Source: Citrobacter freundii
GTDB lineage: Bacteria; Bacteroidota; Bacteroidia; Chitinophagales; Chitinophagaceae
Assembly: GCA_003243445.1 (NCBI GenBank)
Contig: QFQQ01000015.1
Location: 34,693 to 98,692, forward strand
Length of the DNA stretch: 64,000 bases
Direction: 5' to 3'
Numbering within the stretch: position 1 is the first letter of the stretch; each line of letters begins with the position of its first letter. The notes beneath the pieces were generated by a model. It ran no database searches and was not told the origin of the DNA. It saw only the letters and a list, made by a program, of their open reading frames with translations. The translations under genes and the position numbers were made by a program. Below, piece after piece: positions 52,961 through 62,500 of the stretch.

Positions 52961-55570
52961 TTATCTCACGACTGTTTCAATACCCTTATAAATAACTGTT
53001 CGTTGCGGTATTCCTTCTTTCAGTCCGTCACCGTTATTTCCGTCCACAAAGACAATATTGAAAACCCGTTGTGCCAATGAACCTGCAAAGCCGCCCTGCA
53101 CAGTGCCGATGGTTAAGGTTTTCAATTTATCATTCCACCTGAAAGGAATAACGGTAAACTTTCCTTTTTCATAATTATAATTATTGCCCTCGTCCTCATA
53201 CAAACTAAAGTTGCCGTCTGAGCCTTTATAAATTCTTATTTCAAGTGTATCAGATGGTAGCTCGCCGGTATACTGCATGATTTTCCCCATGGGTATGATA
53301 GAGCCTGCCTTTACAAACAACGGTATTCTATCCAGCGGGGCAGGAGTTGTTATTGATTGTCCGCCTGTAAATTTTTTGCCGGTCCAGAAATCATACCAGG
53401 ACGCAGTTTTTGGTAAGTATACATTCATCTCTCTTATACCTGCGTTTGTTACAGGTGCAACCAACAGGGCTTTACCAAACATATATTGGTATGCCTGCTG
53501 TATGGCGGTAGTGTCTTTGCCAAAGTCCATCACTAACGGCCGCATCAGGGTAGAGCCGTTTTTAGAGATCTGCCAGGCCTGGGAATAGATATAAGGCATG
53601 AAGCGATAGCGCAGGTTCATCATGCTACGCATGTTATTTTCAACCGTCTCGCCGTATTTCCAGGGTTCTGTTTCTGTTTGATAACCGTGTATGCGGAAGA
53701 TGGGACAGAAAGCGCCCCACTGAAACCAGCGCGTTAATATTTCATGGTATTTGACATCAGTATATTGATCACGGCCCGGACGAAAGAAGCCACCGATATC
53801 GGTTGTCCAGTATGGCATACCGGTAAGGTTGTAATTTAATCCTGCAACAATTTGCCTTTGAAAAGCATCCCAACTCCAGCCGATATCACCCGACCAGTTA
53901 ATGGTGCCATACCGTTGTTGTCCTGCAAAGGCAGAACGGGTAAGAATGGCCACTCGTTTTTGAGGATCCGTATTGCGTTGTCCGTCATAGACAGCTTTGC
54001 TTACGAATAGAGGATAAGTGAGCCGGTAAAAATTACCGGGTCCGAAAAAAGTTTGTTTGTTCACCAAGGCATCATTTTCCGGCTCGGTTGCATCCATCCA
54101 CCAGGAGTCAACGCCCAGGCGAAATAAGTTTTTGTTGATGGTATTCCAATGTGTAGTGCGGGCCTCGGGATTGAAAATATCTATCCAGAGGCTATTGGGT
54201 ATGTACAGGTTCTTGTCAACATACTCTTTGGCCTCAGCGGATTTTTTGTCAGGATTCTCCCAAACTGAAATGGAAAATCGGGCATTAAGATCGTGCAGTT
54301 GCTTAATGAACTTTTCGGGATCAGGATAATTCTTCTCATCAAATTTTGGTATGCCCCATCCATATTTTCCCCAGTATTGCCAGTCCTGTACGATCACGTC
54401 CACCGGTAGTTTCCTTTTCCTGAATTCTTCAATTGCCTGTACCAATTCTTTACCCGACGCGTAACGTTCGCGGCATTGCCAAAAGCCATACGCCCAAAGC
54501 GGCAACATAGGCACATTACCTGAAAGATTCCTGTAACCGGCGATCACATCATCTGCATCCTTTCCATAAAAAACTACGTAATCAAGCGCTTTTGCATTAT
54601 CAGAACGAAATACAGTTTCATTGCCTGCTTTTTTCCATGACAGCTTTGGCGTATTGCTCGTTTTACAAACCACCTCAACTGTATGCACTCCGGCTTTCAA
54701 TGGAACGATCGCACTGGCAGCCGGCGGCAGCCATAGGTTGGTCTGATCAATAAAGGGTACGCCATCGATGACCAGCAGGTGGCGGTCTTCCATATTGCCC
54801 AGGTCTAGCATCATGGTATAGTCTCCGTCCTTATCAACACTGAATGTGCCGTTGTATACAGACTGACGTTGTGATACGCGTTGCGTACCTGAAGTAGTGG
54901 TAACTTCAATATCGGTTTTACCACCAGCGGATGTATCTTTTTTGGTAAGGGCAATGATGTTATCCGCCGGGTTAAATTCTGTAATGCCATATTGATGCCA
55001 CAGCAATCCATATCCCTTGCTGGAATAAACAAATGGTATAGCTATCTGCGTGTTTACCTGTATGAGTTTGCGGGAAATATTCTTTAAATTGAACTGCTTG
55101 TCCTGGAACTGCCCGAGTCCAAAAATCAACTCATCATCAGGTGAATTAAATGTTTGTTCAGCCACATAACATGCCTGTTCTCCTGTCGTATTGGTTCTTA
55201 GTTTACGGCCTCCCGCTTTCTCACTCAGGAAAATCTTTCCTGTTTTATCGGCAAAGTCTATAAAGGAAGATTGTTTGTGAAAAGTAATTACCACTGAATT
55301 TGTCGTCAGGACAAGAGCATCTGTTTTCTCGAGAAATTTAACAGCGGGAAGTGTAGGTTTATTGATAAGTACGAATTCCTGTTGCTCCGCCTTCAGCTCT
55401 TTTTCCCATTGTACTCTTACCGCTTTGTCGGAAAGCGGGATTATGGATAATACTCCCTCGGATAACTGTATAGAAAGTTTTCCTTTCTGCCAAAGGTGTT
55501 TTTTATAGGTCTGCCCAAATAGCAATACCGGAGCTAATAGTGTAAATGCAAACAATAGTTTGAGTCTCAT
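52961..55570 (-). CDS. GH31 alpha-glycosidase with PA14-like insert
   Basis: 869 residues, signal peptide MRLKLLFAFTLLAPVLLFGQ. An N-terminal beta-sandwich (about 30-210) is interrupted by a PA14-like module (about 220-325; SVYNGTFSVDKDGDYTMMLD, LWLPPAASAIVPLKAGVH). The TIM barrel has VDVIVQDWQYWG, SWWMDATEPE (nucleophile Asp about 493) and NWSGDIGWSW (acid/base about 562), then C-terminal beta domains. PA14 inserts occur in GH31 alpha-xylosidases acting on xyloglucan oligosaccharides, so alpha-xylosidase is the best guess; alpha-glucosidase is not excluded. On the minus strand downstream of a second GH31. Confidence 0.85.
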   Translation of the reverse strand: MRLKLLFAFTLLAPVLLFGQTYKKHLWQKGKLSIQLSEGVLSIIPLSDKAVRVQWEKELKAEQQEFVLINKPTLPAVKFLEKTDALVLTTNSVVITFHKQSSFIDFADKTGKIFLSEKAGGRKLRTNTTGEQACYVAEQTFNSPDDELIFGLGQFQDKQFNLKNISRKLIQVNTQIAIPFVYSSKGYGLLWHQYGITEFNPADNIIALTKKDTSAGGKTDIEVTTTSGTQRVSQRQSVYNGTFSVDKDGDYTMMLDLGNMEDRHLLVIDGVPFIDQTNLWLPPAASAIVPLKAGVHTVEVVCKTSNTPKLSWKKAGNETVFRSDNAKALDYVVFYGKDADDVIAGYRNLSGNVPMLPLWAYGFWQCRERYASGKELVQAIEEFRKRKLPVDVIVQDWQYWGKYGWGIPKFDEKNYPDPEKFIKQLHDLNARFSISVWENPDKKSAEAKEYVDKNLYIPNSLWIDIFNPEARTTHWNTINKNLFRLGVDSWWMDATEPENDALVNKQTFFGPGNFYRLTYPLFVSKAVYDGQRNTDPQKRVAILTRSAFAGQQRYGTINWSGDIGWSWDAFQRQIVAGLNYNLTGMPYWTTDIGGFFRPGRDQYTDVKYHEILTRWFQWGAFCPIFRIHGYQTETEPWKYGETVENNMRSMMNLRYRFMPYIYSQAWQISKNGSTLMRPLVMDFGKDTTAIQQAYQYMFGKALLVAPVTNAGIREMNVYLPKTASWYDFWTGKKFTGGQSITTPAPLDRIPLFVKAGSIIPMGKIMQYTGELPSDTLEIRIYKGSDGNFSLYEDEGNNYNYEKGKFTVIPFRWNDKLKTLTIGTVQGGFAGSLAQRVFNIVFVDGNNGDGLKEGIPQRTVIYKGIETVVR

Positions 55571-55779
55571 ATTTATTATCTTGGTCTTGATTGTAATAAC
55601 CGTTTTTTCACAGAAGTGAATTATCCTTACGATATTTTAATTCATTTCTTACTGTGTGTAATCTTCGCTCTATTCCGGACATCTTTATCGGATAACATCA
55701 GCATCATAAAGCCCCCGTCAATTGCTTAAGCAAGCAATTATAAATTTCAGCCGTAATATTTTTCTGGGTTCCTGCAGTG

Positions 55780-58218
55780 TTACTTCATACGGACGCTTAA
55801 CTTTTTCCCGCTATAGAATACCTGTTTCTTTCTTCCATCGGGTAATACAATAGTGAAGGTCCTGTTTGGGATCATATTGGCAAAACTGCCTTTTCTGGCT
55901 TCTATCGTAAGAGTTTCAGCTTTGTTATTCCATCGGAAAAGGATTTCGGAATAATCGCCTTTCTCATAATTGTAATTGTCAAACTCATCCTCATAAAGAA
56001 CGAATGAAGCATCTGCACCCGGATATACTTTAACAGTCAGGCTATCCCATTTTTTCTCAGTGGAATATTCTACTTCAGGACCGAAGGGAATGATGCTGCC
56101 TGCTTTTATATACACGGGAATCGTATTCAGACGGACTTCCTTTGTAATTTCCTGTCCGCCGCGTTGCAGGGAATCAGTCCAGAAGTCATACCAAGATGCG
56201 CCTGCCGGCAAGTACACTTTAACAGGCTTCTGTTGCGTAAAATCTATCTTTCCGGTCTTGCCATCCCCGTTACCATTCTGTTTGTCCCAGCCACTTTGTT
56301 CGTTTGTGTTTACTGCTTTTTCAGGCGTGTATTGCGGGTTAATGACCGGTGTCACGAGCACGGATCTGCCGAACATATATTCATTGCCCAGGTTCCATAC
56401 TTTTTTATCTGTTGGGAAGTCCATTACGAGCGCCCGCATGAAGCTTGACTGATTTTTGGAAACGTCCCACGATGTAGCGTAAACATAGGGCAGCAAGGTG
56501 TAGCGAAGTTTGATAAATGCCTCGATCGCATCATAGACGGGTTCTCCTTTTTTACCAAACTGATATATTTCTCTTGGAACGTCAGTGCCATGCGAGCGCA
56601 TCATTGGTGTGAACGTGCCGTATTGAAGCCATCTTACATACAATTCCTGGAACATGGGGTTCTTCGCGCCTGATCCGTTCCAGTCTTTATTATAAGAGCC
56701 TGCAAAAAAGCCGCCGAGGTCGGAGTTGAAATTGGGGTTGCCGGTCAATGTAAAGTTTAATCCCGCCGGAATTTGGTTCCGCAATGATTCCCATGAAGAG
56801 TTAACGTCACCTGACCAGGTACTGGCTCCATAACGTTGCTGGCCGGCGAAAGCCGAGCGCGTAAGAATGAACACCCGTTTATCTGAAGTGGTCGCCCGCT
56901 GATGGTCATATACGCCGCCAACAGACATCAACGGGTAAGCGTTGCGGACCTTACGAAAAGAACCGAGATAAGTTTTGGTATCAAAATCCTCAGGCTTTTG
57001 ACTGAAATGGTCGGGCTCACTGGAATCCATCCACCATGCGTCTGTTCCCAAACTGAATATCCCCTTATTCAGATATTTCCAGTAAATATCCCTTGCATCG
57101 GGATTGTAAGCGTCGTATACGCGCACGCCAGACGGATAGCTCAGGTCCGGCGGCCAAAGATCACGGCCAGACTCAGGCCAGGTTTTGATATTGAACAACA
57201 TCCCTTTTGCATCCAATTCACGGTAAGGTTTGGTCATAGGACCGAATGAAGACCAGATGGACACAGCCAGGCGTGCATTCATTCCATGTATATCCTCGAT
57301 CATCTTCTTCGCGTTATTAAATTCAGGGCTGACAAATTCCATAGCATTCCATTGATAATTGTTTCCCCAGTATTGCCAGTCCTGTATGATCCCATCCAAT
57401 GGAACTTTCAGGTCTCTGTACTTTCGTACTACATCCACAATCTCCTGCTGGCTTTTATACCGCTCCCTGCTTTGCCAGTAACCATATGTCCAGAGCGGGA
57501 ACATGGGTACCTGTCCAGTGATATCGCGCATGCCGGCTACCACGCCGTCCGCATTGCCGCCATAGATAAAATAATAATCAATACCATCACCAACTTCGGA
57601 TGTAAACGAAGTTGCCTGGGGATCATCATTAAATATTGTAGGTGAATAATTATCCCAAAAAAGTCCATAGCCTTTCACTGACTGGAAGAAAGTAACAAAG
57701 TCCCATGTATTGCCCTGCACCATTTTTACGTTCTGGTTGCGTTGAGACATTTTACCATTCTGGAGAATTCCCAGGCCGTATATTGCTTCGGAACTATCCA
57801 GTAGAAAAGATTGTGTAACAGAATTAGTGGGATTACTGGCATCGTTGAACGGTTTAAATAATGCACCATCCGGTTTTTCCTGCAGCAATAACCCGCCTTT
57901 TGATGATGTGAAAGAAATACTTCCGCTGGATAAATTCAAGGCTATTTTCAGCGTACGATTTGATAAACGAAGTTCGCCGGCATTTTCAGTTACATCAAAG
58001 CCTGACTTTTCCGCAGCCTTGATCACCGATAAGCTTTTAGGAGCAAAACTCTTTCCGGCCGGCCACTTTGTAACCCTGATGATATTTGGCCCATAATCCT
58101 GCAGTTCGATTTGTATATCACCAATGATCGTTTTTATGCCGGAAACGGTCTTTTGATAGTGTTGTGCCGCACAGCAGCAGCTGTACAGAAAGCAAAGCGA
58201 AAGGATAAATGGCTTCAT
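55780..58218 (-). CDS. GH31 alpha-glycosidase (alpha-xylosidase-like)
   Basis: 812 residues, signal peptide MKPFILSLCFLYSCCCAAQ. The barrel has PLDGIIQDWQYWGNN, AWWMDSSEPDHF (nucleophile Asp about 398) and TWSGDVNSSW (acid/base about 471). The N- and C-terminal beta-sandwiches are present, without the PA14 insert of the neighbouring paralogue. The short linker GWDKQNGNGDGKTGK near the C-terminus is unusual. It probably cleaves alpha-xyloside or alpha-glucoside ends in the periplasm. The two GH31 genes are separated by about 209 bp in which no gene was found. Confidence 0.85.
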   Translation of the reverse strand: MKPFILSLCFLYSCCCAAQHYQKTVSGIKTIIGDIQIELQDYGPNIIRVTKWPAGKSFAPKSLSVIKAAEKSGFDVTENAGELRLSNRTLKIALNLSSGSISFTSSKGGLLLQEKPDGALFKPFNDASNPTNSVTQSFLLDSSEAIYGLGILQNGKMSQRNQNVKMVQGNTWDFVTFFQSVKGYGLFWDNYSPTIFNDDPQATSFTSEVGDGIDYYFIYGGNADGVVAGMRDITGQVPMFPLWTYGYWQSRERYKSQQEIVDVVRKYRDLKVPLDGIIQDWQYWGNNYQWNAMEFVSPEFNNAKKMIEDIHGMNARLAVSIWSSFGPMTKPYRELDAKGMLFNIKTWPESGRDLWPPDLSYPSGVRVYDAYNPDARDIYWKYLNKGIFSLGTDAWWMDSSEPDHFSQKPEDFDTKTYLGSFRKVRNAYPLMSVGGVYDHQRATTSDKRVFILTRSAFAGQQRYGASTWSGDVNSSWESLRNQIPAGLNFTLTGNPNFNSDLGGFFAGSYNKDWNGSGAKNPMFQELYVRWLQYGTFTPMMRSHGTDVPREIYQFGKKGEPVYDAIEAFIKLRYTLLPYVYATSWDVSKNQSSFMRALVMDFPTDKKVWNLGNEYMFGRSVLVTPVINPQYTPEKAVNTNEQSGWDKQNGNGDGKTGKIDFTQQKPVKVYLPAGASWYDFWTDSLQRGGQEITKEVRLNTIPVYIKAGSIIPFGPEVEYSTEKKWDSLTVKVYPGADASFVLYEDEFDNYNYEKGDYSEILFRWNNKAETLTIEARKGSFANMIPNRTFTIVLPDGRKKQVFYSGKKLSVRMK

Positions 58219-59550
58219 TCGTTATTGTTAATATAGTTCACTAATACTGCATGATATAAACATAAACTACTTCCGGATAAAACCGGGGCAGCAAGAAATG
58301 ATGTTAAAACGTTCATCATGCAAGTTCTGCCTGGATGGAACGGGAAAAGATTTGTGTCCGCGCATGTCCATCAACCGGAATCAGCAATAGTAAGCAAGAA
58401 ATTAAAAAAAAAGATATAAATGGCATAACAGGAAGGAAATATTTGAAATTGAAAAATCCTTGCAGGCAGAGGTCGGATTTGTATAAAAAAAAGTCTGTTT
58501 TATATCAGCAGGGATTATTCTCTACGGCTAAATTTGTCTGGTCACGACGACGATGAGCCCGCCGGCCGCTTAATATTAAGCTTTTATCGCCGTTTTCTCA
58601 TTATGCATTATCGCCTGAATCCTTGAGTCAGGCTCTATCTTTTTACCTGCATACCCCTGATGGGTTTGGAGAATCTATATTACAGCATAAAACTCCGCTC
58701 AATTGCCGCTTTTACAAGGGTGACGATTCAACACTGATGCACGCGGTTGCCGGGCTTTATTTTATGGATAATAATGTTACAGGCGTTGCTTCAGCAATTA
58801 AACACCAATGTCGTTTAGCTAACCCAACTTGCTAGTTATAATCCCAGGCAGTTCGATGGCCGGTTTCCTCCCTTTTGGCTGAAGGTCCTTCATCTTATCG
58901 ACCATTTCATCGCTCTATTACCGGGTTATGCCCCTTCTATGGCGTTAAGTCGACCATCGGCCATCTAACGACTGTAGGGTTATAACCAGCAAGTTGGGTT
59001 AGCTAAACCGCTTCTGTATTACTTTCTTACCTGTAAAAAATAAACCGGGAAGACGGGGAGAACGGTAAGGATGTCTGAGAAAAGCATCTTGTCTTTAGTC
59101 GATGAATACAAAAGTCAAGCTGTGGCGGAGCTTAACTAAATGACATGATCGATGAGTTCACAGTACTTGACTGGGCGATATGAAAAATAAGTTCTCATTT
59201 AATTTACCGGCACATCGAAGAAAAACGGTGCGAACTATATTCCGGAATTTTATTTGCAGGTTGTAAAGCATAATGCCAAACAAATTTATATGTTTGGCCT
59301 GTTGGATTTCCTTTTTGTCGTTTATTTTGCAAAGCACACCTTCACATTGCTTCGTATCCGATCTGCAAATGCCGGAAGGGCAATTGTACTTTTTAATGGT
59401 ATGACAGTTCTGTATCAAAGACCGCTGGTACCTGGCTGCTATTATTAAGCGAATGCGGCGATAATGATGATCGTGCTGCCGCTGGTTTTGTTTTGGATAC
59501 CCTGGCGATGTGAAGCGGAATTACAAAGTATCTTGCTAATTGCTTATTAT
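58219..59550. other. Gene-poor 1.3 kb between GH31 and the HTCS
   Basis: The largest gap in the window. Short open frames (58335-58556, 58623-58835 and 59158-59448) lack signal peptides, family similarity or ribosome sites and overlap repeats. 58806-59146 is a family 2 composite. The rest (58219-58805 and 59147-59550) is AT-rich and holds the two divergent promoters, but I see no further feature. Confidence 0.6.
58806..59146. repeat. Family 2 composite element, copy 4 (about 340 bp)
   Basis: Left end AATGTCGTTTAGCTAACCCA, then a full family 2 hairpin (58806-59008) in the opposite orientation to copies 1-3 (GGCTGAAGGTCCTTCATC, TTATCGACCATTTCATCG), then the AAACCGGGAAGACGG segment (59009-59142), and right end CTTAACTAAATGACATG. 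The outermost ends are inverted complements of each other and match the 52-bp element at 21155. This is the most complete copy. Confidence 0.8.
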
Positions 59551-62500
59551 ATGAAATCGTTCCTGGGAAAAGTTTTTTGCTTTGTGGCGCTCTTGCAACT
59601 GCTGGTTGGAGGTACCGCTTTTGCATCTGACTACCCGGTCAGTGTCTACCTCGGTATCGATCAGGGCTTGTCCAATAATTTCGTAAGATGCGTTTACCAG
59701 GATAAAAATGGCTTTATGTGGTTCGGAACCTATGATGGATTGAACCGCTACGATGGTTACGAATTTAAGATATTCAGGAATAACTTTAAAAATAACAGTT
59801 CCCTCATCAATAACTGGATCAACGCAATCAGCGAAGATGCAAAAGGAAATCTGTGGATCGGGACAAGACAGGGCGGATGTATTTATCAAAGCCTCTCCAA
59901 TAGTTTTTCTGCTCTTCACTTCGTTACTCCAACGAAAAAGAAGTTACAACTCAATTCTGTGATCAGGGCAATTGAAGCAGATGGAAAAGGCAATATGTTC
60001 GTAGGTTCCACTGGTGAGGGTTTTCTTTTCTTCCCTAAAGGTGAAACCACGGGTTACAGAATACCGCTAGATGATGATCCGCAGGCGAATTATGATGTAA
60101 CCGCCATAAAGGTCGCAAACAATAATAGTGTCTGGCTTTTTGTTGCAAACAGGGGACTATACCTTTATGAGTATAAAACGAACAAAATAAAACTTATAAA
60201 TGCCACACTGAGATCCGCCAATTGTATAGATGCCACAAATGGCTTTCTGTGGATGGGTACAAATGAAGGGTTGTTCAGGTATAATGCCGGTTCCAATTCT
60301 TTTGATAAAGTTTACAATGAGGCGAGTAATAAATTAGACTATAACACGGTCTCAGGATTGACCGCGGATGAAAAGAACAATGAAATATGGATTGCCACTA
60401 ATGGAGGTGGAGTGGTTGTGCTTAATACCGTAACCGATCAAACGAAAGTTCTGAGAAGTACAAAAGAGCCCAATTCTTTATCCAGCAATGCAACAGTATC
60501 GATCTGGATCGACGATCAATCCCGGAAATGGATTGCTACTTTAAGGGGTGGTGTTAACGTCATTGATCCAACTAAAGAACGTTTTCAGAATATTGTTTCC
60601 AGTTCCACTACGAGCAACACGCTTATCAGTAATTATATTTTGTCCTTCTACGAAGCGCCTGACAATGATTTGTGGATCGGTACGGACGGCGGCGGGCTGA
60701 GTGTATGGAACAGAAGGCTTAACTCTTTCACTAATTACCGTCATAGCAGTACAGATGTGCATTCTTTAAGCGATAATTTTGTTACTGACATTCAAGCCGA
60801 TTCCGAAAACAGGATATGGATCACGACGTACCGGGGAGGTATAAACCGCTTTGATAACGGCAGGTTCGAACAATATGATTTTGTTGATCCATCGAATACT
60901 TCGTTTCATTTAAATCCTATAGGGCCGAATTTTATTGAAGATGCTGACAAGAATATCTGGGTAAGTGCCCAGCAATATGGCCTGTTCAGGTTGAACAGGC
61001 AAAAAAAGATTTTTGAGTTGTTTGATGACAGGCTTAAAGATTTATACGTATTGCGGGAAGACAGGAATAATGTTCTCTGGGCAGGCGGCATAAACCAGTT
61101 GATTCAGATTGACAGAGCCGGTAAAAAGCATCAATCTTATTTCATTGGTAAACCGATCACGACAATATTGGAGGACGTGTCAGGCAATTTTTGGATCGGC
61201 ACAGAGGGTGGGGGATTGATCTTGTTTGACAGAAAGGGCGGGAAGATCATCACACGCTATACGACGGATGAAGGTCTTTGCAGCAATACCATATTAGCCA
61301 TCCTGGAAGATCCCGAAGGTAATTTGTGGATGAGCACTTTTAATGGTCTTTCTAAATTCAATCCCCGCACTAATGTATGGAAGAATTACTACCAGGGTGA
61401 TGGGTTGAAAAGTAATCAGTTCAATTATCGCGCGGCATTGAAATTAAGATCAGGTGAACTTGTTTTTGGCAGTATCAATGGATTTTCTTTGTTCCGCCCT
61501 GAAAGCATCGTTGCTACGAACAGTAATCCCAAAATTTTGTTCACTGACATTAAGGTAGACAATGCTTCCCTTGAAGGAAATTCTTTGCCCGGGATCAGAA
61601 CTGATTCCAATCGCGTTAACTTTATTAAGATCCCATACAATAAGGCCATACTGTCATTTGAATTTGCTGCCCTGGAATATTCCGCACCGGGAAAAATTCA
61701 ATACGCTTACTATCTCCAGGGCTGGGACAGGGATTGGAATTATGCCGGTAACACAAGGAAAGCTGTGTACAGTCATATCTCAGAAGGCAGCTATACATTT
61801 AAAGTTAAACATACCAATGCTGAGGGAGCCTGGAGCAACGACGAGCTATCGATCACAATTGTAGTGCTGCCACCATGGTATCGCTCGTGGTGGGCCTACC
61901 TGCTATATGCGATGACGATTGGCGCAGCGATCTATTATTACCTGCGATACCGGTCGCGCCAGACAAAGTTGCGCTATGAGGTGAGGATCGCACGGCTAAA
62001 CGAAGAAAATGAGCGCGCTGAAAAGGAAAGAAGCATTGCTGAACTGGCAAAGGAGAAGGCGGAGAAAGAAAAAGGTCTTGTTGAACTGGCCGTGGAAAAA
62101 GCGGAATTGGAAAAGGAGAGGGCTGAGCGGGAAAAGGCAGAAGTGGAGCGGGAGAATGAACGCATCTTAAATGAAAAGGAAAGGGAACGCCATGAAAAGA
62201 AGATTTCTTTCTTCACTAATATCTCGCACGAGTTCAGAACACCGCTTACGCTGATCATCAACCCGGTTAAAGAGTTGTTACAAAAAAAGGCCGGCGAAAA
62301 AAGCGACAGGGATGAGCTGAATGTTGTATACCGCAATGCCCGGAGAATGCTTAGCCTGGTTGATCAATTGCTGTTATTCAGAAAAACGGAAAGTGGTTTG
62401 GATCAGGTAAAACCATCGCGGCTTAATCTTCATGACCTGGCTTATGAAGTGTATCTGTGTTTTGTTCAACAGGCAAAAACGCAGCATATCATGTACATTT

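Noticed and set aside
58335..58835. Small genes at 58335-58556 and 58623-58835
   Set aside because: No start context, no domain, low-complexity Lys-rich composition, and the second overlaps the repeat element.
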